Below are positions 43,701 to 52,215 of a stretch of DNA of 64,000 nucleotides, piece after piece. Both the position numbers and the translations under genes were made by a program. The stretch comes from a virus. Location of the stretch: IMG/VR virus record IMGVR_UViG_3300020411_003820, positions 20,284-84,283 of that record. The stretch is one strand, 5' to 3'. How positions within the stretch are numbered: position 1 is the stretch's first letter; each line of letters opens with the position of its first letter. The notes beneath the pieces are model-generated. The model saw nothing but the letters and a program-made list of their open reading frames with translations, was not told the origin of the DNA and ran no database searches.

Positions 43701-46700
43701 AACGATTTGTCATCTTGTGCTTTATTTTTTAATTCAAAAGACGCGCCGTCAAAAGCAGATTTCATTTTTTTCTGCAGGTGTCCTGCAACTTTAGTCGGGA
43801 ACGCTCCACGTTGACGTTTTATCTTGGCAAAATTACCATCGTCGTCGAAACCGCCGCCTTTTGAATCAATATAAAAGTCTACATATTTTCTTTTCGATAA
43901 CCATCCACCGGAATTAGCAGACTTTCTTATATGTGTTGTATAAGGATTACCCATTGTGTCTGCTAAAATCATGTTCATGAATCCCCAATTATTTTTGCCG
44001 GGACCATTACCAAGCATGTCTTGGGCATATGCTATTTTTAAAACATCTAAACTGCCGCCAAGAGCTGTGCTAGCAGCACCAGCAATTTCATCCGGCTCAT
44101 ATGGTATTAAGCCATCATTACAGGTTGGGTCCGATGACATAAGTGGTGGCATATTGTCTTCAAAATATGCTGGAATACCACCTTGCATAATATCTGCAAC
44201 TGATTCAAGATCATCCTCAAAAGAACCTCTGGCAGCATCACAAAGTTGTTGAATTTGTTGAGGCTCAGCCCGACCTTCAAGAATTTGAGCCCTAACCGCA
44301 CAGAAATTATCTAAATCTTCTTGAGTTGCACACAATGTTGGATTAGCCGGTAATTCAATATCATCTGGTAGTTGAGCTAACACATCTCTGGCTGCTGCTC
44401 TTGCTTCAATTGGCATTAAATTACCGATATTTGTAAAAAATTGTGCTGTTTGTTCACCATTTGGAAACATTGTTGCGAACTGCGGGTGTTCAAGACTAGT
44501 GAGTTCTTGAACAGCACCCAAAAATGTTGATGAAGGTTCTCCCAATATGGCACTCATTAATTCATTTTGAGTTGTGGTAGCTGACAAATCTTCAACAAAA
44601 TTCATTAAACTTTGTCGATCGCCGGCAGCTTCGGCACCACCTTGTCCAATTTGCTTAAATAAGTCTTCAATTGTATCTTCAACCTTTTCTTGGTCGGCGC
44701 CCGGGCCACAGAGCGTATCTCGAATAGCATCAGCAAACGTTGTCCTACCGCCAGTTAATGCTGCTGCGGCTAATGAACCCAGCATTTCAAGCGCTTTACA
44801 AATAGCATCAGATATTTTTTCACATATCCAAACAAAAAGCCGACAAATTAAACGCCACACTAGGTCATATAACATTTGTACAGCTAACCACCACAGAACT
44901 CTCATTATGTCCCAAATTTTTGGAAGCCATGCAAATGGGTTGTCCATTCTCGGAAGTCCGATATGTTGAACATTTCTGCAGAACGGTAACTCTAAATCTT
45001 TCAAGAAATCCATTATGCTTGGATCAAATAGCGGCGGACGTACACAATCAAATGTAGCAATTACTTTAGCAATAATTTCTGCACCCGGAAATTTGTTGAG
45101 TTCATCTAAAAGGCTCATTAAATCTTCAGAATACACTTCAATTAATGCTATCATATAAGCTTCCATAATCACATTCGGACTTAAACCTTGTCCTGCGTCT
45201 GATAATTGAGCACTATACGTAGCTTTTGAAAGTTGGGAGTTTGGATCACCACCACCAGGTACGCCAGTGGGCACCATACCTTCGAGTGGACCTTCAACCA
45301 TCATCGAAGATTTTTGTTCTGCAACAACTGCAGCATCATTCCATGGTTTTTTAAACTTCACTTTTCCAAAAAACGGCGGTGAAGATGGACCAACACCACT
45401 TTCAATTGCGGTCGATGCTCGATCAAGGTTGCGTCCAGCGCCCGAAATGTCTCCACTGGCTAATTTTTGCTGAACCAAAGCGTCCAACTCAGCTTGTTTA
45501 TCGGGCGGCAATCCAACAAAAAGAGAACCAAAATTTTCAATTGACATTGCTTTTAGTGCTGAACGTATGATAGTAGCTAACATTTGTTCAAAGGTAACAC
45601 CGCCCATTAAACATTTTAATAAATCAGCCATCATGTCAAACAAGCCACAAAGACGTAAAGGATCTAATGTGTGCAGCCATAAAAGATCAAATCTATTTTG
45701 TGTTCCCGGACCACCACACATTGCCATAAGACGATGACATATACCAGTCATAATTACGTTATTTTCTTCAAGCTCATCGTATGCTTGGGCTTGCATTTTA
45801 GCTCTGACATTCTTTCTTCTTTTCTTATTATTAGCTTCTTTCTTATCTTGTTCTTCCGGTGAGTCATTTTTGCCCATGACATACTCAGATAATAAAATTT
45901 CAGTATATTCAGGCTCACAAATCATTTTGTGAAATTGAGCAGCAACAGCATCTCCAATGCCAAATACCTCATCCATCATGTCTTGACCAAGTTGCTTCAA
46001 ATCATTTTGTAATGCCTCACCGACACAACTCATAGCCTCTTGCATAGGTCCTAATTCTTGAGGTGGGCTTGTCTGTGTATCATAAATTTCAGGATACGTG
46101 TATTTTACTAAAAACTCAACCCATGGTTTAGGTCGTCGCGCTGTTAAATCTGTTTCCATTTTGTCAATTCGTGCAAAATAGGCCATGGCAGTAGGGTCTT
46201 TGAAAGATTGTTTATTATTTAACACCTTAAGTTTTCTTTTGCCAATTTGATATGGTTTTTCTTTGCAACTTTCTGCCCAAACTCTTATTTTTTGAATCTT
46301 AAATTCAGGGCTAAAAGTACATTCAAATTTATGAACTGCGTCCCTGCTAGGGAAGAAGGGGCTACGGCGGCCAAGAGTAAACCCATGTTGTCTAAAAAAA
46401 TCATTTAATTCAGGCATAATACGGGACATGATTGAAGTGCCAAACAATGCAAAATCGCCATATTGCTCTAAATTAAAAACCCCACCTTTTGTAAAAAGTA
46501 GATTTTTACCTTCAAGAGCGCGGTAAACCTTTAAATTACGATTATAAACATGAAGCCCCTTCCTAACACGTATTAAATTTCTTTGCAGCATATTTGGTAT
46601 ATACGTGACAACAATGTCCTCTCCCGGGGCATCTTCTTCTTCCTCTTCTTCGTCTTCAGCATCATCTAAATTATTTAAAACAGTAAAAGGAAACGAATAT

Positions 46701-47119
46701 AATAATTTTAAATGAGATGAAGGTAATGCTGCCAAATCATACTGAGAATATTCAATTTCTTGCATTAATTCCGCTATGACATCTGTGTTGCTTTCTTTAT
46801 TGTAATAGTTTAGTATTTCTACAATTGCTTCTTCTGCAAACTCATCAAACCGACTATTCATAATTTCTTCGGCTTCTTCAAAAGAATCAGCTAATTCTCC
46901 ACCAGTAGTGGTATATGGAGTAGTGTATGTGATTTGAAACTTGCACTGTCTTTGATTTAAAAATGGACTATAAACATCTCTTTTTTTCCAATCTGGAACA
47001 ATTGCTGATGGTTTGGGAGAACACTCCAAACATTTTGGCTCATTTCTTGGGAGTGCAGTTTCGCATATATCTATGAAACCATCTCCGTTTTTATCTTGTA
47101 GTTTTAAAATTTCAGACAT
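40784..47119 (-). CDS. 2111-residue virion protein with EF-hand-like N-terminus
   Basis: A very long frame of unknown function. Residues 9-20 form a canonical EF-hand/dockerin-type calcium loop, DKNGDGFIDICE, with Asp9, Asn11, Asp13, Asp17 and Glu20 in the expected positions. An acidic run (DAEDEEEEEEDAPGED) lies near 155. Around residues 700-850 are several Leu/Ile/Trp-rich stretches (IMRVLWWLAVQMLYDLVWRLICRLFVWICE) that could be membrane-active or buried helices. Later regions are hydrophilic with many Asp, Lys and Tyr residues; the end is basic (PWFKKRRLRSNPFDKNG). Its place between the spike genes and gp25 suggests a baseplate hub or tape-measure-like role. The length, and hydrophobic helices, would suit a tape measure, but this is inference. 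Confidence 0.7.
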   Translation of the reverse strand: MSEILKLQDKNGDGFIDICETALPRNEPKCLECSPKPSAIVPDWKKRDVYSPFLNQRQCKFQITYTTPYTTTGGELADSFEEAEEIMNSRFDEFAEEAIVEILNYYNKESNTDVIAELMQEIEYSQYDLAALPSSHLKLLYSFPFTVLNNLDDAEDEEEEEEDAPGEDIVVTYIPNMLQRNLIRVRKGLHVYNRNLKVYRALEGKNLLFTKGGVFNLEQYGDFALFGTSIMSRIMPELNDFFRQHGFTLGRRSPFFPSRDAVHKFECTFSPEFKIQKIRVWAESCKEKPYQIGKRKLKVLNNKQSFKDPTAMAYFARIDKMETDLTARRPKPWVEFLVKYTYPEIYDTQTSPPQELGPMQEAMSCVGEALQNDLKQLGQDMMDEVFGIGDAVAAQFHKMICEPEYTEILLSEYVMGKNDSPEEQDKKEANNKKRRKNVRAKMQAQAYDELEENNVIMTGICHRLMAMCGGPGTQNRFDLLWLHTLDPLRLCGLFDMMADLLKCLMGGVTFEQMLATIIRSALKAMSIENFGSLFVGLPPDKQAELDALVQQKLASGDISGAGRNLDRASTAIESGVGPSSPPFFGKVKFKKPWNDAAVVAEQKSSMMVEGPLEGMVPTGVPGGGDPNSQLSKATYSAQLSDAGQGLSPNVIMEAYMIALIEVYSEDLMSLLDELNKFPGAEIIAKVIATFDCVRPPLFDPSIMDFLKDLELPFCRNVQHIGLPRMDNPFAWLPKIWDIMRVLWWLAVQMLYDLVWRLICRLFVWICEKISDAICKALEMLGSLAAAALTGGRTTFADAIRDTLCGPGADQEKVEDTIEDLFKQIGQGGAEAAGDRQSLMNFVEDLSATTTQNELMSAILGEPSSTFLGAVQELTSLEHPQFATMFPNGEQTAQFFTNIGNLMPIEARAAARDVLAQLPDDIELPANPTLCATQEDLDNFCAVRAQILEGRAEPQQIQQLCDAARGSFEDDLESVADIMQGGIPAYFEDNMPPLMSSDPTCNDGLIPYEPDEIAGAASTALGGSLDVLKIAYAQDMLGNGPGKNNWGFMNMILADTMGNPYTTHIRKSANSGGWLSKRKYVDFYIDSKGGGFDDDGNFAKIKRQRGAFPTKVAGHLQKKMKSAFDGASFELKNKAQDDKSFTKTFKDLNIGGLFDDVDLTELPNYGYNVTVTPKYDDKKIKFTQHARKKSPDLTLKFKDRAQGRKDGFMYGFNIELYTSDIIKGQDGAFYNRADDNARVVIINRLNTEYKGPGDDELKDEVEDPAKDSTGEKIMEWGAYEFLSTDDGLDMNSNLFQADNTYEEFIQAIQSPISNTPPQFILFKDIIKSANGGSAPPISGLKTMHKNFTNSITQQFGKEIYENEKAFNYGAAIDDITEKQIRYGVVGAGGNFIEMQDYAKNLDNPRAEAPFGMSYMQYCEEYPSKCDSSPANRVFYLDPTSYGGNNLNPPVYLKPADKNGWLGIVEAMFPEMSPCKPNRTDLVDFGEIKQLINEVYSKIPEDKRLKSDPDCVTEKPYNRILERNSKAGIEGLIHATCRIFASQHFLKSLATFTKFYPDLRNNFSSIYAAYIVEVMEEELKDAQPSALAEAFNPFKDDEFWYAFLEQSVQCYARKVADGEVEPSPSVLAVLRELEKFEKNYRYPYRPRLKQAKKAKEVGKFKRLKGYRYERNLEAIKESEDLAKLILKEFVIDEMEHMANIFLKNLEEINMVKPSNMITNLGYYVLQNLSVNNSLDLQKRIEEQVSGLPLEGEQLYTSGGELANEETGEPYIGYYHVQIDEETGQPIYMEGEEYGEDAGALLFPFSNKIIVPIGNIGPIGTGAKGTSAAPFVLETYIKVNGQYKTPSQGVDTVTSNDLSLNISDVYPGTMTVVRDPTTDTPIGLSGELGVRYGLRFSVTVSGTNYKVIETEIDALDLPIGQFAPLEPDSKLLFCLVNNLVDDERFKMIMSYIFPVKKILSTLAIYNDMGFLPSIGESTVEDLKTDTLADKPGVYAEEDGDTFKLVAGGGDDGAWAPAETRWPGIFRGNGFFGYHFDKWDRRVLSKTKPRLKKLFKNYYNQREFTNSLDDDVGASAASALAEAFRSSPGERHFPWFKKRRLRSNPFDKNGNMCKK

Positions 47120-47130
47120 TATAATACCTT

Positions 47131-48192
47131 TTAATATGTTGCTCTGACAGAGCGGCTACCAATAAACTTATATGAAAATTGCTGTAGATAATCCATGCGC
47201 CATGCAAGCTTGGTAGCTCTAGCTTGGTGCATCGGAGCTGCAACGCGTGAAACCGAAAGACCTGCCTGCGCTGTCATTACTGCCGCGGCTGATCCGCACG
47301 GGGCGCCGATGCCTGGGAATACTGCTAATGCGGCAAAAGCTAACGCGGCGGATTGATTACTAAACATACAAATCATGCTAAGACTTTGAATACTTGACAT
47401 AATATCATCCAGAATACCATCAAGCTCCATCATACAGTCACGCATATTGTATGCTACAGTTACAGGCTGTAACCTTTGTATTGTTTCTGGCAATAAGTCG
47501 GGCCCTCTCACAGTATAGGGTGATGAATTGTTTCCTGCAATCAGATCAATACCGGGTGCAGACGGTAGCTTTCCGCCTTTAGAATTTGTTTCGCCTTTTA
47601 ATCCCGCTTTAACATTTCTCATTTGACCAGTAACAATTTTTATTCCCTCACGACCAATAATTCTTGTATGGTCTGACTTGATTGCAACAGTGGATTTGCC
47701 GATAGCGTTTCCAACAAGCCCATCGACTAAACCAAAGTTTTTGTCAACATCAGTTGTTTCGCAAATATAAATTCTTGCTGCATCATGTGGTATTGAATTG
47801 TCGACAAGTGTTCCGGGATCTAAACCTTTTCCGCCTCTAGCAGAAGCCATACGACCCACAACAAACTCAACACGGGATGCATCAATACTCTTTTTAGTTG
47901 TACCAATATAGCCATCACCACCATAGCCAGATGCTTCGGTGTCCGGACGATCTTTGCCTAAAACGACATAGCCGCAACCGGGTCCAGTTATAACTCTTTC
48001 GTTAAGAGCATTTTTATATTGCACCCTACATGGTCCCGCGGGCATCGTATTCATAATGCCGCCCATAGCTTTAGTAAATAGAATAGATACTGAGCCGTCA
48101 GGGTTGGTAAAAAAGTCTGCGCGTGGGGAAATATCGCTGGGATTCCATACTGGGGAACCTTTTGGGTTTACTTTTCTTTTCTTACTAAACAT
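47131..48192 (-). CDS. Spike-like virion protein
   Basis: A 353-residue protein. A middle segment (STVAIKSDHTRIIGREGIKIVTG, residues about 165-190) has the alternating strand pattern of the beta-helix needle in T4 gp5 and VgrG spikes. The C-terminal third becomes helical with an Ala/Gly/Met-rich stretch (AALAFAALAVFPGIGAPCG) before a basic end. The neighbour upstream (48221-49591) carries an OB-like domain and a peptidase, so the spike functions seem split over two adjacent genes. A GAAGGA ribosome site precedes the ATG at 48192. The assignment is moderate, because the beta-helix repeat is short. Confidence 0.6.
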   Translation of the reverse strand: MFSKKRKVNPKGSPVWNPSDISPRADFFTNPDGSVSILFTKAMGGIMNTMPAGPCRVQYKNALNERVITGPGCGYVVLGKDRPDTEASGYGGDGYIGTTKKSIDASRVEFVVGRMASARGGKGLDPGTLVDNSIPHDAARIYICETTDVDKNFGLVDGLVGNAIGKSTVAIKSDHTRIIGREGIKIVTGQMRNVKAGLKGETNSKGGKLPSAPGIDLIAGNNSSPYTVRGPDLLPETIQRLQPVTVAYNMRDCMMELDGILDDIMSSIQSLSMICMFSNQSAALAFAALAVFPGIGAPCGSAAAVMTAQAGLSVSRVAAPMHQARATKLAWRMDYLQQFSYKFIGSRSVRATY

Positions 48193-48220
48193 AAATCCTT
48201 CTAATAATCATAAACTTTAT

Positions 48221-49591
48221 CTACGGCATACTGGACAACATACTTGTGGCACTAGCCAACTCCTGTTCTTGTGCTCGATCTCTATCAGCTTCAGCGCTGG
48301 TACTTTCAAATTCTTCATCACTATTTACACCAATAGACTGTTTAGGTGGTGGTGCAGGTTGTGGGACACCCGGGATTCCTAAAGCACGCGCATTGTCAGT
48401 ATACCAATCAAAAAACGGCACTGTGTATCCAGTTGTAGCATTTTGAGTTTCAGTTACAGGTGGTCCTTGCCCGTATGCATCTGTTTTGGTGCCCCCTTTC
48501 GTACTTCTACCGCCAACCCACACTTCAAGATGCAAATGGGGTCCTGTGCTACTACCAGCATTGGGATCATTTGAGCCGCCGCCGGATATACCAATAACGT
48601 CGCCGGCTTTGACATTTTTACTAGATGTCCAAGTTTGCAAGTGGGCATAAACTGAATACACTACCTTATTAGGATCTTTTAAATAATCTTTATTTTTGTG
48701 CTTAATTCTAACACGCCCTCCGAAACCATCGCCCGGACCTTTGCCGGAAACGCTAGCATCAACAACTTGACCATCTGCTATAGCAAGTATTTCTGTACCA
48801 GATGGTGTATCAAAGTCAGTACCACCGTGACGTCGACCTCTTAGTCCACGAATAGAGCCGGGTGGACCCCACGGGCTTGTAATTGGAAAATTACCTTTAA
48901 ATGGCATTCCAACTTTGTTTAACGCCCATTGCGGTATTGCCTCGCCTTTTCGAACCGGGTTATTATATGCATATTTTGCTCCACCACCTGTAAGGGCCCA
49001 TGGAATGTCAAAATTTGCTATTGTTTGTTTGGCATCCTCGGCACTCACAATTGTTCCCTCATATCTGCCTTTTTGCAAATCAAAAGAGCCGTCGTCGCCT
49101 TTGTCCAAAAAAACTTCTACAAGTTGTCCAGCACTTGGATATCCTAGACCGGCGCCAATAGAGAAATCTTCTCTTGAATAAAATATAGTATGCATTGATA
49201 TTAATTTCATTCGAACTTGTTCATATTCATCACCTAAAGTTGCTTCTGCGAATTCTAAAGATTCGCAAGGATTGGGTATAAAAGCATGTGGTGAATTTGG
49301 ACCTAATATTCTAGCACGAAAAGAAATCTTGCCAATCTTTTTTCTAGTACCCTCGACGCCGGCAAATTCTCGCGCTTTATCAGCAGTTGTAGGCTGTGGG
49401 GCTCCAGTTTCAAGCGATGCTTCATCTGTGGTGTGTCTAGTAGGATTTGCCAAAACAAGGGCAATAAAGTGATTTTTGCCAGCATACGCATCATATTCAA
49501 GTGCTTTTCGAACCGAATTAGCTGTAAGTTTGTTAGCTTGACGTGGACTGGCAAAATCTGAAAAATCAATAGCATGTTTTGTCGAAGCCAT
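48221..49591 (-). CDS. Tail spike/hub protein with M23 peptidase domain
   Basis: A 456-residue protein combining an N-terminal virion domain with a peptidoglycan hydrolase. Residues about 60-180 look like the OB-fold part of a gp5-type hub (MHTIFYSREDFSIGAGLGYP, GQLVEVFLDKGDDGSFDLQ). Residues about 230-365 form the M23/LytM domain: HGGTDFD (HxxxD, about 254), a Gly/Lys-rich strand, and the zinc site HLHLEVW (HxH, about 352). M23 enzymes cut peptide cross-links in murein. In T4 the corresponding position holds a lysozyme, so here a peptidase replaces it for local wall penetration. The Gly/Ser linker before the end and the Glu/Ala-rich tail look flexible. Confidence 0.88.
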   Translation of the reverse strand: MASTKHAIDFSDFASPRQANKLTANSVRKALEYDAYAGKNHFIALVLANPTRHTTDEASLETGAPQPTTADKAREFAGVEGTRKKIGKISFRARILGPNSPHAFIPNPCESLEFAEATLGDEYEQVRMKLISMHTIFYSREDFSIGAGLGYPSAGQLVEVFLDKGDDGSFDLQKGRYEGTIVSAEDAKQTIANFDIPWALTGGGAKYAYNNPVRKGEAIPQWALNKVGMPFKGNFPITSPWGPPGSIRGLRGRRHGGTDFDTPSGTEILAIADGQVVDASVSGKGPGDGFGGRVRIKHKNKDYLKDPNKVVYSVYAHLQTWTSSKNVKAGDVIGISGGGSNDPNAGSSTGPHLHLEVWVGGRSTKGGTKTDAYGQGPPVTETQNATTGYTVPFFDWYTDNARALGIPGVPQPAPPPKQSIGVNSDEEFESTSAEADRDRAQEQELASATSMLSSMP

Positions 49592-49899
49592 TAGTTATCC
49601 CCCTGAATCATATCAAAAAGACTAGCTTTATCTTCTTCGCTTAATCCAACGTCTTGTATCGTTTGTTTTTGCTTAATATTAATAAGTTTAACAAGTTGTT
49701 CGTTTGAGCGTTGCATTGTTTCAACATGCTTAGCAGCTACAGGAGAAAGTGAGCGATTGTTATCCGGATCAATAGCAATTTGATTAGCTAATTCATTCAA
49801 AAATTCACGGGCCAACTTTCGATCATTACGAATATTGTCCAGAGCTTCGTCAACTAAATTATCTAAATCTTGCTTACTCACAATCCGCCGTTCTCCCAA
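49591..49899 (-). CDS. Small helical protein of unknown function
   Basis: A 102-residue, charged, probably all-helical protein (LDNLVDEALDNIRNDRKLAR, then EQLVKLINIKQKQT). No known domain is recognised. Its stop overlaps the start of the M23 spike gene by one base, and its own start overlaps the end of the sigma-factor gene by about 20 bases, so it is translationally coupled to both. In T4-like phages small helical proteins at this place can be head or terminase accessories, but I cannot support a specific one. Confidence 0.65.
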   Translation of the reverse strand: MGERRIVSKQDLDNLVDEALDNIRNDRKLAREFLNELANQIAIDPDNNRSLSPVAAKHVETMQRSNEQLVKLINIKQKQTIQDVGLSEEDKASLFDMIQGDN

Positions 49900-50597
49900 T
49901 CTTTTTTAAACCCACGATATAACACACGAAATTTGTTTAATGAACTCACTACTTGTTTGGTATTTAAGCCAGTTATTTCACGCAGGTAAAGGTAAATAGC
50001 TTTTTTGTTAAAAATTTCTATATCATCTTTTGACTCAAAAAGAATAATAATTGCTTTATGCACCTTTTGATCGTTAGCTCTCATTTTGGTCACATCCCAA
50101 GTTCTCAACTGTTGGTAAAAGGAGTCCCAAAACTCTTTTTCTAATTTATCAGTAAGCCACGATTGTTGTGTAGACAAATACTCTTCTTCATAATTCTTTG
50201 GTACAGCATCAAAATCAACTTCTCTTTTGTTTCTTTTTTGTTGTTTTTTGACTTTGTGAATAAACCAGTTTTTAGTAATTACACTAAAATATGAAAATGC
50301 TTTATACCCTTTATCCGGATCATATTTATCAAGAATGGTCATAAGCCAAACTTTACATTCATCTCTTAAATAATCAATATTGGGTAGTGTTGTAAATTTA
50401 TAAGTGAATACGATTTTGTCAACCATCTCATCAAAAGCTGGCTCTAAATATTTTACATATAATTCAGTCCTGACCCGTACGCAATCAGTTTTACAGTATT
50501 TAATTACTGCATCTTCGTGTTCTTTTGTGAAGTAATATTTTTTAGCCGCTTTCTTCTTCTTCGTAGTCTTCTTCTTCGCTGTCTCTGCTTGGCTCAT
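49878..50597 (-). CDS. gp55-like late sigma factor
   Basis: A 239-residue protein with sigma70 region-2 features: YDPDKGYKAFSYFSVITKNW (about residues 92-111) followed by a basic helix (KVKKQQKRNKRE), typical of the -10 binding and melting helices. The C-terminal ITGLNTKQVVSSLNKFRVLY resembles a helix-turn-helix. T4-like phages use such a factor (gp55) for late, virion-gene transcription. I place the start at 50597 (AAGGAAA ribosome site upstream) rather than the earlier in-frame codon at 50621. The first 20 residues are Lys/Thr-rich (KKKTTKKKKAAKK), an extension not needed for the fold. It is encoded just upstream of the virion block. Confidence 0.85.
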   Translation of the reverse strand: MSQAETAKKKTTKKKKAAKKYYFTKEHEDAVIKYCKTDCVRVRTELYVKYLEPAFDEMVDKIVFTYKFTTLPNIDYLRDECKVWLMTILDKYDPDKGYKAFSYFSVITKNWFIHKVKKQQKRNKREVDFDAVPKNYEEEYLSTQQSWLTDKLEKEFWDSFYQQLRTWDVTKMRANDQKVHKAIIILFESKDDIEIFNKKAIYLYLREITGLNTKQVVSSLNKFRVLYRGFKKDWENGGL

Positions 50598-50910
50598 TAA
50601 TTTGTGTTTCCTTGTTAGCATCCTCTTCGGTTGTTAGAGAATATATAAATTCAAACGTTTCCAGTTGTTCATTAAATGATATTGCATGTTCCATCAAAGC
50701 TCCTAAAGTTTGATCACCATAAAACATTTCAAGGCTATAAACATTTCTAAGGTGTTTTGAAAAATTATTAACCATATCTTGCAAATCGCCTAATTCTTCT
50801 GAAACAAACAAAAGTCTTGATAGTATGGAGCGCGTATAAATAAAAAATCCCACATTAGCTATTAATGATATTATTAACACTAATGTCATTACTGTTTCAA
50901 GACGGCTCAT
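50542..50910 (-). CDS. Membrane-anchored small protein
   Basis: A 122-residue protein with one N-terminal transmembrane segment (residues about 8-26, MTLVLIISLIANVGFFIY), a helical middle and a very acidic end (DSEEEDYEEEESG). The ATG at 50910 is chosen; an in-frame GTG nine bases upstream is possible. It overlaps the FmdB-like gene by 14 bases and the sigma-factor start by 56 bases, a larger overlap than usual. No family is recognised. It may sit in the host inner membrane or join host lysis or signalling functions; this cannot be settled here. Confidence 0.7.
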   Translation of the reverse strand: MSRLETVMTLVLIISLIANVGFFIYTRSILSRLLFVSEELGDLQDMVNNFSKHLRNVYSLEMFYGDQTLGALMEHAISFNEQLETFEFIYSLTTEEDANKETQINEPSRDSEEEDYEEEESG

Positions 50911-51151
50911 AATTCTCACTTTTAGATTCGTTTTTCAAATCTTTTAATATTTCCTTGTTGGCTTTTATATATTCGTCAGTTAACTGACCTGTTTTTTCTG
51001 CTGGTTTTGTAATAGCCCGTAAAGGCTTTGAAATAATTTTTGATATGTCGCTGCTTCCACACTCAGTGCATATATCGTGCTTTTCTTCCCAATGATGAAA
51101 AACACAAAATTGTTCGTCACATGTATTGCATGCATATCTATATCTTGGCAT
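50897..51151 (-). CDS. FmdB-type zinc-ribbon protein
   Basis: An 84-residue protein beginning MPRYRYACNTCDEQFCVFH and continuing with CTECGSSDISKI, so two CxxC pairs (Cys8/Cys11 and Cys32/Cys35) form the zinc ribbon of the FmdB regulatory family. The rest is a Lys/Glu-rich helical tail (ADEYIKANKEILKDLKNE-like). FmdB proteins are known as small putative transcription regulators in bacteria and occur in many phages. It overlaps the upstream gene by one base (TAATG) and sits directly before the membrane-protein gene and the sigma-factor gene. Confidence 0.85.
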   Translation of the reverse strand: MPRYRYACNTCDEQFCVFHHWEEKHDICTECGSSDISKIISKPLRAITKPAEKTGQLTDEYIKANKEILKDLKNESKSENYEPS

Positions 51152-51369
51152 TATTTAACCATTTTCAATAAATCTTCTTCTGTAATTGGTGCATCGTTAG
51201 AAACCCTCACAGTAGGTGGGTTTGCGACAACCAAACCTTCTTCACCCTCAACAAGTTCAAAACCTTTTAAAATTGGCACAATGTCCAATTCATTAAGAAG
51301 TGACTCTTGTAGGGCCATCATAACAGCTCCCAAAGCTTGGTTTGAAAGTTTAAGTGTAGGTGTATTCAT
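51151..51369 (-). CDS. Small conserved-looking phage protein
   Basis: A 72-residue protein. It starts MNTPTLKLSNQALGAVMMAL and ends NDAPITEEDLLKMVK, with a helical start and an acidic helical end. The ribosome site GGAGGATAATTAA spans the stop of the dehydrogenase gene, whose TAA abuts the ATG with no gap. I recognise no family. Its fixed place between glycan genes and the sigma-factor cassette suggests a small regulator or structural accessory. Confidence 0.65.
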   Translation of the reverse strand: MNTPTLKLSNQALGAVMMALQESLLNELDIVPILKGFELVEGEEGLVVANPPTVRVSNDAPITEEDLLKMVK

Positions 51370-52215
51370 TTAATTATCCTCCGAAATTGCTCTACCTTTT
51401 AATTGTTCCCAGTCTCTCTCTGGGCGTACTTCTAAATTCTTTTCCCATACCGCTGATAAAACTGATGTATTAACACCCAATAACCCAGCGAAGTATATTA
51501 ACGCATTGATATCTTTCGGGAAACAAGAACCGCCAAAACCCGATTTACCATCTGGTCCCGGTGTTGAGAAGTGTGATTTGCCTAGGCGCTCATCATAAAG
51601 CGCATATTCAACTACTTTATCATAATCAACATCAACATTGTCGCATATCTGCTTAAATTCGTTAGCAAAACTAACTTTAGTTGCTAAGAATGTATTGATA
51701 AAATACTTCACTGACTCTGCGGTATTTGAACCAGTTTTGATAATTGGTACTTCTTGAAAAACTTTTCTAAACATATTCTTAACAAGTGTCGACGCAGGGC
51801 GTGGCCCACCAATAATAATTCTATTTTGATTCTTAAAATCGTCGATGTAATTTGCTTCTGTTAAAAATTCAGGATTAAATACAACTTGAATGTTTTTGCA
51901 TTTTTCGTTAAATAACGCTGTAGTTCCGGGTGGGATCGTAGATTTTATAACTACTATATTGTCTAAATTATAGCTATCAATCTTGTAGACCACTTCTTGT
52001 AAAATAGATAAATCACAAGACCCGTCTTTTTTCATTGGTGTCGGCAAACAAACAAAAACAATTTTTGCACAATGACACACTTCTCTTATGTCAGGGCAAT
52101 TAGATTTTTCTTCTAAAAATTTATCATATGTATAAACGTCAAAGTGATCACGAAGACCCTCACACGTTGCTGTACCTACAAAGCCTTGACCAATAATGCC
52201 AATACTATTACTCAT
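51370..52215 (-). CDS. UDP-glucose/nucleotide-sugar dehydrogenase, short form
   Basis: A 281-residue enzyme. The NAD-binding start is IGIIGQGFVGTATCEGL; KSTIPPGTT and VFNPEFLTEA are family landmarks, and the catalytic cysteine is in GFGGSCFPKD. Typical UDP-glucose 6-dehydrogenases have about 390-450 residues with a separate UDP-binding C-terminal domain; here the protein stops soon after the central domain. I place the start at 52215, because AGGAGA lies upstream and the Rossmann motif begins there; the longer frame to 52356 lies inside the neighbour. It overlaps the epimerase gene by 8 bases. It would oxidise a nucleotide hexose to a uronic acid if active in this short form. Confidence 0.85.
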   Translation of the reverse strand: MSNSIGIIGQGFVGTATCEGLRDHFDVYTYDKFLEEKSNCPDIREVCHCAKIVFVCLPTPMKKDGSCDLSILQEVVYKIDSYNLDNIVVIKSTIPPGTTALFNEKCKNIQVVFNPEFLTEANYIDDFKNQNRIIIGGPRPASTLVKNMFRKVFQEVPIIKTGSNTAESVKYFINTFLATKVSFANEFKQICDNVDVDYDKVVEYALYDERLGKSHFSTPGPDGKSGFGGSCFPKDINALIYFAGLLGVNTSVLSAVWEKNLEVRPERDWEQLKGRAISEDN

